DNA from: Pyropia yezoensis
Lineage: Eukaryota; Rhodophyta; Bangiophyceae; Bangiales; Bangiaceae
Direction: 5' to 3'
Assembly (NCBI GenBank): GCA_009829735.1
Contig: CM020620.1
Span: 10,475,420 to 10,539,419 of the forward strand
DNA length: 64,000 bases
Positions 43,020 through 53,702 of this stretch are shown here, piece after piece. The first letter of the stretch is position 1. Each line of letters begins with the position of its first letter. A model generated the notes under the pieces. That model saw nothing but the letters and a program-made list of their open reading frames with translations. It made no database searches and was not told where the DNA came from. Made by a program: the position numbers and the translations under genes.

Positions 43020-43496
43020 ACGCTGCCCGCGGATGTCGCCTTAAAGTCGGTCGCGGCCGTCGCGCTGGAGGTCGATGAGGACTCCGCCATCCGCGCGTGC
43101 GTGCAGAGGTACGCTGAGGAAGACCCTCGGTACGGTACGTTGCCGAACAGGGCTCGGGCTTCGCGGAAGCTATCTGTGTGTGGGTTAGGTGGCTTTTTTG
43201 ACGCTCGTAGTCGTCTGTTTTATATGGCCGTGCATATGTTTCATGCTCAGCACGGACACTGCGAGCCGACGAATGGTGAGGGGAACTACGGGTATCCGGG
43301 TAACTTTGCGTTCGACGCGCATATGAACCGTACCCATGAGCATGTTGCGCGGAGGGACTCTGTCTATGGGCGGGGGCTGACATTGCTTTGGTATACATTT
43401 AGCAGGGTGGCCTGGAGAGAGCGCGGGGAAGGAGCAGGGGGAGAAGACGCGGGGGGAGAAGACACGGGGGGGGACGCAGTCGGGAGTGAGGATTGA
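43020..43496 (+). CDS. Unknown protein (second frame)
   Basis: Frame in the same phase as the one before it, open from 43020 with no ATG at its beginning (LPADVALKSVAAVALEVDED), through GLGGFFDARSRLFYMAVHMF and NGEGNYGYPGNFAFDAHMNR, ending in Gly/Glu/Asp repeats. The complex composition suggests real coding origin. No family is recognised. It is probably the 3' part of the preceding frame. Confidence 0.45.
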   Translation, partial: TLPADVALKSVAAVALEVDEDSAIRACVQRYAEEDPRYGTLPNRARASRKLSVCGLGGFFDARSRLFYMAVHMFHAQHGHCEPTNGEGNYGYPGNFAFDAHMNRTHEHVARRDSVYGRGLTLLWYTFSRVAWRERGEGAGGEDAGGEDTGGDAVGSED

Positions 43497-45004
43497 GCGC
43501 GTACACGTAAATGCGTGTGTATATTCACACACAGCCGCGTCGGCGGGGAGAGGGGGCGGCAGCCGCGTCGGCGGCATCCGCGTCAGCCCCCGCCATGTGA
43601 CCAGTCCTTGGCGTGGAGGGGGGGCGGCGGGGAGGGAGGGCGGCGGTAGCCGCGTCGGCGGGGAGGGGGGTCGTCTGCGACAAGCCACCTCCCGCGCGTA
43701 GGTGTGGGGAGGCAGCGCGTCCAGCTGGGCAACTATTCCGACCGACGAGCCCAGCCGCCGGCAGCTGCCGGTCGGGACGGGCGGGGCGAAAACCGTGTAC
43801 CTGCGGGGGGTGGGGTCCCAGGAGAGGCACGAGGGCTCGGTGAGGAGCACGGGCAAGACGGTCGCCAACGGACCGTCCGCGGCATGGTCGCCGCGGCTGA
43901 GGCCGCCACTGCCGCCGCTCCCGCCGCCGTCGTCGCCCCTTTGTTAAGACCGCCCAGCAACGCGTCAAGGGCGGCATGGTACTGGGTATCGGCGACGTGG
44001 AGGGGGGAGACAAGCGCCAGCTACGGGGGCAGCCACGGGGGACGGCCGTCCGTCTACAGGAAGGGGGCGGCTGGCGGGCGGTGGCTGCCCACACGACGGG
44101 CTCTCTGTGCGGGGTGGCGGCCGCAGGGGCGGCACAGCAGCGGCGGCTGCCTCGGCGTCGGGGGCTTCCCCCCAACTTCCCCGCCATGGTCGACGCTGCC
44201 CCGGCGGCGGGAGAGTGTCACCGCCGTCTGCAGCCGGGGGGCCGTGCTGCATAGGGCGACACGCCAACGCGGAGGAAGTGGCACGCCTGCCGGCGGCGGA
44301 TGGATGGAGGGGGAGAGGAACACGGGGGGGGGGGGGCGCGCCACCACCCCCACGCCCCCCCGGCCACCCCCCTCGCCGCGTCGGTCGACAGCAACGGGGA
44401 GGGGGGAACCCGCGGTGGTGGTGACGCCGCTGGCCCCCCCTCCCGCCGCTTTCGTTGACAACGCCGCCGCGGGCAGCTTACCCAACCGCCGCCGCCTGCC
44501 GCCACCGCCACCGCCGCCGCCGCCGCTGTCGCCGCCGCCGCCACCACCAAAACCACCGGCCGCGCGTCGTGGCCGCTCCCGAGGAGTACAGCCGCCGGGC
44601 GCAGCGCCACCGCCGTTGGGTCCGCCGCCGCGACTGGTGGCAGCGGCGGAGAGAAAGCGGGCAACGGCGGCGGCATCCGCGGGAGCATGACAACGGGACG
44701 ATCGCTTCCCCCCACCCCTACCCCCTCCCCCCCCCCACCTCCTCCCCCCCCCCACAAAAAAAGTCGCGCGTATTGCACTGCACAAGGAGTCCACTGCAGC
44801 GTGGTCCGGCAGGGGGAAGAGGTGAGGTGGCCGGGGCGGAGCGACGGCAGGGCGTCCTCCGCTGCATGTGTTCCCGGTAGAGTGGTGCAGCGCCGCGGCG
44901 GTGGCATGGGAGGGGGCAGGTGAGCGAGCGGGGCGCCGCCCGCCGTGGGGAGCGCAACGCCCGAGTCGGGGACGCTGCGTGGCGGCAGGGCACGTGGCGG
45001 TGGC
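43497..45004. other. GC-rich low-complexity region, no gene called
   Basis: Long frames exist on both strands (for example 43704-44690 + and 44054-45070 -), but all are Gly/Pro/Arg/Ala runs with no family motif, as expected by chance here. Imperfect CCGCGTCGGCGG-type repeats occur at 43540-43700. Confidence 0.5.
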
Positions 45005-45635
45005 CAGGAGACGGCAGGGTGGAGCGTTTGACGGCACGGGGGTTTTGACGGCACCGGGGAGTGACAGCACGGGGGTTTTGATGCGACAGGGGCTTTGACG
45101 GCACCGGGGTTTTGACGCTACAGAGGTTTTAACGGCACCGGGGTTTTGACGGCACGGTTATTTTGACGGCACCGGGGTTTTGACGGACCGGGATTTTGAC
45201 GGCACGGGGGTTTTGACGGCACCAGGGTTTTGACGCTACAGGGGTTTTGACGTCTCCTGGGTTTTGAAGGCACTGGGGTTTTTGCGGCAAGTGGGTTTTA
45301 GCGCCTTGCTGAAGAGGAGAAGGCCACCTGACGGGGCTTTTTGACGCCACCTTCGTTTCTGACTCTACCGGGGATTTGAAGCCACCGTGGTTTTGATGGC
45401 GCCGTGGTTTTGGTGGCATCGTGGTATTGACGACACCGGGGTTTTGACGCCACAGCAGTTTTGACGGCTGGTTGAGGGGGAGGACGTTTTCACAGTGCGT
45501 TTTGTCGCCACCGAGGTTTTGACGCCACCGAGGTCTTGACGCCACCGAGGCTTTGACGCCACCGGGTTTTTGACGCCTGGCGGAAGGGGCGGGAGCGTTT
45601 TGGCCTGGGAGGTTTTTGAACGGAGACCGCCCCGG
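45005..45635. repeat. Minisatellite, ~21-bp degenerate unit
   Basis: Over 20 units of roughly 17-22 bp around GGGGTTTTGACGGCACC. Variants include GACGCTACA and GACGCCACC, and there are interruptions near 45300-45350 and 45470-45500. The minus strand can be read as repeating KTP..SKPRCRQNPGAV peptides, because many units are near 21 bp. Confidence 0.9.
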
Positions 45636-48600
45636 ACGGGCGCACTGGCGGAACATTGCTCTTTATTGGACAAAACTGCATGTACAGGTGCTGATGCTAT
45701 GAACATTGTGGATGTTGCGCTGTATATATATCGACGTTGATACGAAAGAGTGCTTGACTGGCGTGACATCGCCGTCCTGGTAATTGATCACCTTAACGTG
45801 TCTACGAAATCAGTGCTGGCCTGGGAAACACATTTCCGCACAAAAAAAACGAAAAAAGACGAATTCCTATTGCTGAACTGTTCGTCACATCGCCGGGGTC
45901 CATACTAACTGAGACTTGTCGGGGATGAGCTTTGAGACCGTGAGGCCGAGAAGACAGAAATGCCAACAGAGCGCGAGAGAGCTCATCGGACGTGTGCGTT
46001 ACATAGACTGCGACTTGTTCTTCGAGCCATCCATGAACCCGTAGGGCAACAAAACTTTGTTCCGTTTCAATCTTCTAAATAAAAACAAATCAGTTCTTCG
46101 TTGGTGGAGTGACTTCTTTGAATACTTCCGATAGCAAACGAGACCTTGTCCTTCTAATTAGGTGCGCGCATGCCAGCACTCCGTTTTTACCTTACTAGAG
46201 GGACTATGCGCGTCTAGCGTATGGAAGATTGAGGCAATAAAAGGTCTGTGATGCGCTTAAATGATCATCTGGGCCGCGTGCGCGCTACACTGATACATTC
46301 CACGAGTTTCACTTGATAGTTTTGGGTCGGAAAGCTCGGGTAATCTGTTGAAAGTGCATCGTGCTGGGAAGAGGTATCTACAGTTATTGACCATCATCGA
46401 TGTCTCTTTCTTCTTTTCTTGGAGGCGCAGGCCATAAGCATGGGCCGAATACGTCACTGCCTTTTGTACACGCCACCCGTTGCTCTCTGCGATTTAGTGG
46501 TTCGATGGATTGCCCGGATCGAGGCTAGTGTGATGGACTCGTCCAGAGCGGTAGCCGTGATAAGCTCATTACATTTTGTCTCTGAGAGGCGGGAGGAGTC
46601 GTACCAATGTTGCCGCGTTTAGTGGATGGGCACTCACAGGCTTTCAAAGCGCCTGTCATGATGTCTCCTTCAGCAGGATAACGTACCAATCCGCCTGTAC
46701 AAATGTCAATGAAAGAGAGAATTTGCGCGTTGCCTTTCGCAGTACCACCACTCTCTTCTATCGCTTGTATGCCGCGCGTAATCTCCCATTCGAAAATGTG
46801 GGATACCCAGCCTCACTGGCCAATGATCGTCATCCTTTCACATTCTCCCAAAATGACTCACCTGTGGTCAGAGGCTTCCTGTGGACCCCCCTCTTCCTAT
46901 GCAAGGAGACACCATTAGATGAATCGGAAAAGTCAACCCATCCTCCACCAACACAGTGCGCCGGGATTTCTCGCAAGAATTGTCACGGAAGAACATACAA
47001 CAAATTATCATGAGAAATATTAGCTGGCGTGGTACGCGGTACAATCCTTTGACATTTGAAAGAACCGGACGTAACATCATTCAGCAGCTTACTCATGTCT
47101 ATAGATGTCTCTCGCGTAAAGAATCCTCTTTTTTGTTGAGCGAGGTCGAGCGGAAGTAGCGGACTTTGAAGATTGTGTAAATTCTAAAGACATCCCAGAA
47201 GCCGCCTGTACGGCCCCTGAGAGCGCGATCATCGCAATGTGGAACACTTTTCTGTACGCAATAAGTCATCTGCATTAGGTCGGAAGAGTTGCATCCAACA
47301 GCAACGAAGAGATCTCGTTCTGCTCGTCACGACGGTATGTACAACTCAAAATGTTCAGTGCCAAAAAGTCATGCTTCTTCAGTAAGCAGCCTCGTAGTGA
47401 CCTAGCACATTTGTTGCCAAACCGATTCTCAGGACAACTAGTAATTTGCCGTCAGTTGCCTCAAGAACGAAACATGCTTGGTGAGTAAGGTCTCAACTCT
47501 CAACGACGCAGCATGATTCTGAGGACTATCCCTCGAGCAGTTTTTTGAACCTTGGCAAGAACATAGTCAGCGTGGCCGTGAAATCTCACTTGTGTCTGTC
47601 TTCCGACTTCTCTTACGTACACTTGCATCTCGTTTAATAGATGACACTGCTTCAGCTTTCGTACATGATCTATCTCAAGCTTCACGCGATTTCAATTACT
47701 TCAAATGCGCTCAACGCAGTCCTCGAAAGCTGTTTCGTTGACGTTTTGAAAAAGCATGGAGTCAAGCCGTGGAAACTTCAGCGGCTCGCACATGAACTGA
47801 AGGTAAGACTCATTTAAATCGATGGCAGAATGATACTTGCATCTGGACCGCGAGTTCTGAGAGTCAATCTGCGGTTTCGTCCTTGGCGGTCAAGCTCAGT
47901 TTTCTGGACGAGCGGACAATGCGCTGTGGATCGTATAAGGTTTGGAGTGTCCCGAACTGTAAGTTAGTCCGGCAAATTCAGGAGACACAGAGCGCAAAAA
48001 GAAATTGTATGAGAACAAGCGCACGCTCGGTGATGCGAAGAGAGCCGGGGCGCTAAGAACGGTCTAAGGGGGGCATCTCGTGACTTTACAATAATTCCAT
48101 AGAGCCGCAGTCGAATACTAAATGGCGGTCAACAGCACTCCGCGGCCATGAGTCCGATAGCCCTATTCGGTGGATTCTTGAATACAGTGAAATACTGCGG
48201 ACGACGAAGAGTGAGTGTGTGCACTTAAAACGAAGACAGTTCCAGTCCTTCTTTCCCAGGACAAGCTCGGGGGGCCGCGTTTTGTAGTATCGGATCATAA
48301 CACAAGTAGGAGTTGCAAGCGACCGAAACCAAAAACCAGTTTTGCCTTTACGGGGATTACCGTTCCAATAGGGGCGGGCGACTAGGGCAGTGCGCCGCGC
48401 CTCTTTTTTGCTGGTGCGCGGGGCGGGGGCGCTAAATCACGCCGTGAAAGGGCCCCGAGACCGTCATCGCCCCATTAAAGTGCCCTTGTAGCCCCCACTA
48501 CCCATATACTCTGAATACAACTTTGAGCGGCAGTCTCCCCAACTAGCTGGCGATGAATTAAGAATCGGTCGCCTGTGGCTTGCGCTTGCGTTCTGGTCCC

Positions 48601-49029
48601 CGTTGATCTCTTCGTTTTGGAGCAGCTTGCAGCTTTGTCAGTGCCTATTGATAATGCCTGATTCCTACCATACCCACCAATCGCGCCTCAAGAGCCTGGG
48701 CGATTCGGGGATCATCTCGCCCTTTTCGCGCCTTAGCAGCGCCGAAATAACGCTCTCCAAGGCGCGTGGGGCGAATTCTATGGACCTGCGGACGACGAGA
48801 GAGTTCTTGTTTTCTTTTGGACTCTGAAATCGAAATTGTCGCGCATTCTTTACTTGTTCATATCCGCTCTCACGCCCCATTTATGACATTATACTGATCA
48901 AGAGGTGTGGTTGATTTCGCATGCGCGCCAACAAGAACGTTTTCTGTGGGGCATGCTTCAAGGTTTGCAACGCTTCCAGTTTGAACAACGCGCCTCCAAA
49001 TGGCTATTGTGAATGGCCTTCTTCACTTC
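45636..49029. other. Low-GC block, no gene recognised
   Basis: About 3.4 kb of clearly lower GC than the host-gene regions, with only short frames. It precedes the diverged LSU rRNA sequence and might be decayed rDNA (SSU, spacers, 5' LSU). I searched by eye for universal SSU, 5.8S and 5' LSU strings on both strands and found none convincing. Confidence 0.5.
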
Positions 49030-50460
49030 GCCTTGAAACACGGACCAAGGAGTCTTTTCGCGAGCGTTTAGCTGGTTAAGACACGAACGCGCAATGAAAG
49101 TATACGGTGGCTCTGTGCTGCTGCTTGGTGGGAACCCTGCTCTTGTATGGGGGAACACCATTACCCGACGCCGATCCCTTCGGGGTGGTTGGATTTGAGG
49201 CGAGTATGATGGGACCCGAGAGATGGTGAACTGATCCTACGCACGGCGAAGCCAGAGGAAACTCTGTCGGAGGCTCGTAGCGGGGCTGACGTTCAAATCG
49301 CTCGTCGAACTGGGCTATTGTGGCGAAAGACTAATCGAACCATCTAGTAGCTGTTTCACTCCGAGGTTTCCCTCAGGATAGCGGGAGCAGATCAGTCAGT
49401 ATCATCCGGTAATGCGAATGATGGTGGCGTCGGGAGAGTAACTCCTTCGGCCTGTTCTCAAATACTAGATAGGTGAGGAGCCGCCAACGTCGCTTAAAAC
49501 AGTAAACGCCATGCGGACAGTGCTTGCTCTCAGTGGGTTGATTGTGGTAAGCAGAACTGGCAATGCGGGAAGAACCGAAAGCGAAGCGACGATAAGGTGC
49601 GAAGAGCCCAGCTCATTCAGACGCCAGAAAAGGTGTTGATTCATACATACAGCAGGACAGTGGCCATGGAAGTCGGAATCCGCGAAGGAGCGTGTAACAA
49701 CTCACCTTCTGAATGGACCATCTCTGAAACGGATGGCGCTTAAGCGGGGGACCGAGGCGTCGCCGTTGGGTTACATACATAGTCTCAATGAGTCGGAGGA
49801 CTTTCGAGTTTCGAACTACGGTACACTTGCATGGAAACCGGGCGTAAGCTCGGGTTGAACGACCCCTAGTGTAGATCTTCGTGGCAGAAACAAGTATTCA
49901 TGTGAAAACCTTGAAGACTGAAGTGGGGAACGGTTCCACGCGAACAGTGCTTGGATGTGGGTTCGTCGGTCCAAAGAGATAGGGAAACTCTGAATTTAGG
50001 TGCGCTCTTGGAGAGCAGTTTATCGCGCTCTTGCAGCACAGTCCATCGTAAGGTAAGCGGGATAACACTTCCGCGCCAGGATGTGGAAACAGTGGTTACA
50101 GCAAAATTCGGCAAGGCAACTGACATCGGGGACGCCCGTAGGAGCTCCGAGCTGGGATCTCTTTCCCGAAATGTGCCAACCCCCCTGGAATCGGTTCGTC
50201 CGGAGATCGGGGGCGAAATGCCGGAAAAGCACCGCACGTCTTGTGGTGTTCGGAACGCTTGAGTGACCCTTAGAAACACAGGGGAAAGCAGCGGTCTTAC
50301 ACTTGTGTGTCATGAGGAGTTGTCACACCTGGATTTCAACTATAATCGCATCAGGCCCCTAATGTGGACAGCACCTTGTCAATACTGTAATGTAGAGAAG
50401 GGAAGTCGGCTAAATAGATCCGTAACTTTGAGGAAAGAAATGGCTCTAATATTCGGGCTT
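49030..50460 (+). rRNA. LSU (28S) rRNA-like sequence, part 1, strongly diverged
   Basis: Recognisable universal eukaryotic LSU strings occur in the right order: CTTGAAACACGGACCAAGGA (49030), CGAAAGACTAATCGAACC and ATCTAGTAGCTG (~49330), CCATGGAAGTCGGAATCCG (~49665), GTGTAACAACTCACC, ACTGAAGTGGGGAACGGTTC, GGGAAGTCGGCTAAATAG and ATCCGTAACTT (~50415). Many normally invariant positions are changed, for example around 50350-50385. That argues for a pseudogene or a very divergent paralogue over the main rDNA. The 5' boundary is where similarity starts; earlier LSU domains were not found. Confidence 0.88.
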
Positions 50461-50639
50461 GTTGGGACGCCCATGGGCGTCGATTCTTTTAAAAAGCAGA
50501 CGAGCCAGAAGCAGATATTGCGACCGTCCGGACGTGGACGCAAATGTGTCACAGTAACGGAGAAGGGGCTTTCTCGCTTTCCACTCGAACCCTCGACTTT
50601 CGTTCCTAACTACTACCGAGGATCAACTCCTCCTGACTA
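50461..50639. other. Boundary zone between LSU part 1 and the LINE
   Basis: Falls in a normally variable LSU region. At 50582-50604 the minus strand has AACGAAAGTCGAGGGTTCGA, which resembles a tRNA variable/T-arm but lacks a pairing T-stem. Confidence 0.4.
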
Positions 50640-53067
50640 GGTCCCACTACTACTCACCAATTGAAACCCCCACGCTCTCACACCCCAAAGGACCCTCCGT
50701 ACCCATCCCAGCCGGGTCCTCCACTTCAAAGCACCGAGCGTACCCATCGGCCACGGCACGGGCGTTGGACCGCCACAGCGCAACCGAGATGGCGCTGCGC
50801 AGTCGCGCCCGTGCCGTGGCCAGGCGGGGACCCCCAAAGGTGTCCCGCAGCCACGCCGCAGTGGCGGGCCCAACCCGCCCGTACACCTCCCACACCAGTG
50901 GGGTAAAGACGTGCGCGGGCGGGCCAGCGGGGAGGGCGCGGGCGTAGCGCCCCACCTTGACGCCCTCCCGCGTCTCGGCCGCCACGGGCGCCAGCGGGGT
51001 GCCAGCCACCCGCGGCGCCAGCACAGACGAAAAGGAGGACGCCACAGAGACGTCCCCCCAGGTCACCTCCCCCCCCCCCACACGGGTGGCCCGGAAGTCA
51101 GGGCGGAGGGAGGCGCGGGAGGTGTCCAAACCCACCTCCACCACCACCTCCCCCCACCCCTCCGCCCGGCGCAGCGCCCCCGCTACAAGGTGCACCACGT
51201 GGTGGTGCAACCGCGTGTGGCGGGGGCGCTGCTCGGGGCAGGCCGACAAAAAGTGGCGCCCCGCGGCATCCGCGGCCGCCCCACAGCGGCAGCGGGCGGC
51301 CGGCGGCGACGACCGCGGCGCCACGCCGAGCCACAGACGCACAGCCGTGCGCATCGCCACCCCCGGGATGGCCGTCCCATCCAGCCCGGGGGTGGGCAGC
51401 GCCGACAGCCAGGCGGCGGCGCCATGCCCCTGGCACGCCGCCATGCCCGCGCGCTGCCAGAGCGAAAGCTCGGCGTAGGTGCGCGCGCGGGCGGCGGCGT
51501 GCGCAGGCAGCGACAGGTCCCGCTGGGACGCCCGGACGTCCCCCCCCCCCAGCAGCCCCCGCCACGACAGTGGCACGTGCGGCGCCGGACCGTGTAGGCC
51601 GTCGGCCGGTGTCCCAGGGGTGGCACCGGCGCCGCACAGGGGGGCGAGAGGGGAGGGGGGGCGGGCGGGGGGAGCCAGCGGGTCGCCGCCGCTACGGGCG
51701 GGCGCGCGCGGCGCGGGCCGCGGACGCACCCACAGCACGCCGCTGGTGGGGGCGGCACAGTGGGCCTGCTGGGCTGCAAGCAGCTCCAGCAGGCCCCCAC
51801 ACAGCTTCGAGGACGCCGCCGTCGGCGGCGGCGGGCGGGACGAGAGCAGCGGCGGGGGGGTGGGGGGAGGAGGTGGACTCGCCGGCACGACCCACTCAAA
51901 CTCCACCGCCTCCCCATCGGGGCCCCACCCCCACCAGCGCTCGTGCGGGGCGACCTCGGCGCGGGGGCGGACGCCCGCCGGACGCGCGGGGGCCCCAGGC
52001 GCGGCGGCGCAAGCTCCACGAGCTGGGGTGGAGGGGGTGTGCGCCGGTGGCCGCGCGGGGGGGCGCAGCGGCGCGCGGGCGGCCGGCCGCGGCGGCGGCC
52101 GGCGGGGCGGGGGGTCGAACAGGTGGCGTCCCAGAGGAGCCCCCCCCCCCCGCCACCGCCCACTGGTCGTTGTGGCGCTGCGTCGCTTCGTCACCCCCCC
52201 CACCACGCCCCCCGGGCGCCGGACAGCGGGGCGGGGCTGCGCAGGGCGGGGGGGAGCTCCCCCGCCGGGCTGGCACGGCGTCACGACGCCGCCGTCCGCC
52301 GCTGCCACCGGCAACCGCAGCAGGTCGTCGCGGATGGCGGCGAGGGCGGGGGAGTAGGCGGCGCCGGCGCGCAGGGCGTCCACCCAGGACGCCAGCGCCG
52401 CCGCCGGCAGCACACGCGCCCTCCCCCCAATACCCAGCCCCCCCATGGCCAGGGGGAGCGCCGCGCGATCCGCCACCGCCGTCCGCGTCGCGGCGCTGTC
52501 CCGCGCGTCGCACAGCGCGGACAGCACCACCCGCTGCGCGTCCCGGTCGACGGCCCCCGCCAGGCGGGCGCCCCACACCAGCGGCAGGGCGCGAAGCCAG
52601 TAGTTGGCTCGCGGGCCCGCACACAGGCGCAGCAGCAGCAGCTGCCCCTGCAGCTCAGCCGCAGGAAGTGCCGCGATGGCGGCGAACAGACGGCCGTGGT
52701 CGGCGGCGAGGGCATCCACCCCCGCCGCCACGTGGGCGTCGCTGCCGAGGGGGACAGAGAACTGCGTCACCCCCTCGGCCGCCCACGTCGCCGGCCACCC
52801 CGCCGGCGCAGGCAGCCCAGCCGGCGACCAGCCAGCACACTTGGCTGGCGCCAGCTCGGCGTCGACCGCCCGGCCCAGGCGGTCGGCGTCAGCAAGCGCT
52901 GAGGGGAGGGAGGCGGGCGGGCCAACCACGACCACGTCGTCGTGGAAGGCCCGCACCAGCAGGTCGGGGTGGGCGGCAGCGAGCCGGCGCAGCACCAGCC
53001 ACAGCGCGGCGGCGTGGAGCAGCGGGCCTAGCGGGTCACCCTGCTGGGCGCCCCGCTCGGCTATTAG
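50640..53067 (-). mobile_element. 5'-truncated LINE with restriction-like endonuclease, antisense in LSU rDNA
   Basis: A GC-rich island inside lower-GC rDNA. One 806-aa frame (50650-53070) starts abruptly inside the reverse transcriptase at GAQQGDPLGP, so the N-terminus and the first RT motifs are missing. It has FHDDVVVVG as the catalytic FxDD box, a thumb region, low-complexity linkers, then a CCHC-like knuckle (CRCGAAADAAGRHFLSAC). The C-terminus is a PD-(D/E)XK type endonuclease: RPDF, WGDVSV and a lysine in GVKVGRYARA. This order (RT, CCHC, C-terminal RLE) is that of R2/NeSL/CRE-type non-LTR elements. It is antisense to the rRNA and not at the R2 site, so it is not a normal R2. The frame is open after truncation, suggesting recent arrival. 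Confidence 0.85.
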
Positions 53068-53099
53068 CACGACACTCTAACCAGCTGAGTTACACCGTC
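53062..53099 (-). tRNA. 5' half of a tRNA-Ile(AAU), cut at the anticodon loop
   Basis: The minus strand has the acceptor 5' strand GACGGTG, TA, a D-arm ACTC-AGCTGGTTA-GAGT, then TCGTG and CTAATA. The run GTTAGAGTGTCGTGCTAATA is nearly identical to eukaryotic tRNA-Ile(AAU). The sequence then switches directly into the LINE coding frame, so the 3' half is absent here. It cannot be a functional tRNA. Confidence 0.8.
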
Positions 53100-53169
53100 T
53101 TTGGATATCCTGACTCCAGAAGGGACAAGACATGGCGCTCAGTAGGGGGTTGACCTCGTGGAGAGTCGA

Positions 53170-53400
53170 CACCGGTGTGAACTGGTGGCAATGGCTGTCG
53201 TAGGGCACTCAAAGGTATGGGCTGACTGTTCTCGTAAAATTGTTGGTTCAAGCGACATGCCATCCCACACGACAGTAAATAGTGTAGTCTTGAAGAGCTC
53301 CCACAGGACAGAATACAGACTGGGTTGCAGACGGAGAGAGCAACATCCGTTCTGCTTCTGGGCGCAAATTATTCAGGTAGTCAAGAATGCCTCGTCATCT
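53170..53400 (+). rRNA. LSU rRNA-like sequence, part 2
   Basis: Weak similarity from GAACTGGT (~53178), passing CTGACTGTT, becoming clear at CAGGTAGTCAAGAATGCCTC (53375-53394) and GTCATCT before the intron. The normally invariant stretch upstream of AGGTAG is heavily altered, again suggesting decay. Confidence 0.7.
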
Positions 53401-53702
53401 AAACAAATGGGATGAGATTGTTCGAGTGAAAAGCTACCCCCCGCATGGAAAGGCACGTGGTACCATCCTCGCGGGGAAACTCGAGAGCGGGATCCCGGGT
53501 CATGATCGGAGCAGATGGTAAAAACCCACGTGACCGATGGGGTGACCCTGTGGCGTGACGCTAAGTTGCGGGACATCACGCTCTCATAATACGCATCCGT
53601 CGCGGTGACTGATCGGGACTGGGCTCGGTCGATGGCCAGCCGGCCTCCAGGCTCAGCATCCAGTCCGGGAATGAGGGGTTGAGAAACCTGGGGAACTTCC
53701 AG
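53401..53702 (+). ncRNA. Group I intron in LSU rRNA
   Basis: 302 bp, interrupting the invariant LSU run CATCT/AATTAGTGACGCGC. The exon end TCATCT can pair with GGATGA 10 nt into the intron (P1), with the expected U.G wobble at the 5' splice site, and the intron ends in G. Core pairs seen: GACCGA with TCGGTC (P3) and GGACT with AGTCC (P7). AAGTTGCGGGA resembles the J3/4-P4 start, and GACTGGGCTCGGTCG resembles the P7-P3' block of the Tetrahymena intron. There is no open frame for a homing endonuclease. The position corresponds roughly to the known LSU site L1949. Confidence 0.85.

Noticed and set aside
43704-45070. Long frames on both strands (43704-44690 +, 44054-45070 -)
   Set aside because: Gly/Pro/Arg/Ala runs only; overlapping frames of equal quality on both strands show they come from composition.
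45129-45656. Repeat protein encoded by the minisatellite (minus strand)
   Set aside because: The frame is kept only because many units are near 21 bp; no start context, and units differ as in non-coding satellites. Kept only as an open question in the findings.
45636-49029. SSU, 5.8S or 5' LSU rRNA upstream of the LSU fragment
   Set aside because: Universal strings for these RNAs were not found on either strand; a P7-like ACTAAATGGCGGTC near 48118 is not enough to call another group I intron.
50582-50604. 3' half of the same tRNA-Ile on the far side of the LINE
   Set aside because: AACGAAAGTCGAGGGTTCGA resembles a variable/T-arm, but the T-stem does not pair and the acceptor 3' strand does not match GACGGTG; too weak to call.
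53370-53400. R2-type insertion at the R2 target site
   Set aside because: The LINE lies ~300 bp upstream of the AGGTAG/CAAGAATGCC site and in antisense orientation; R2 inserts in sense at that site.
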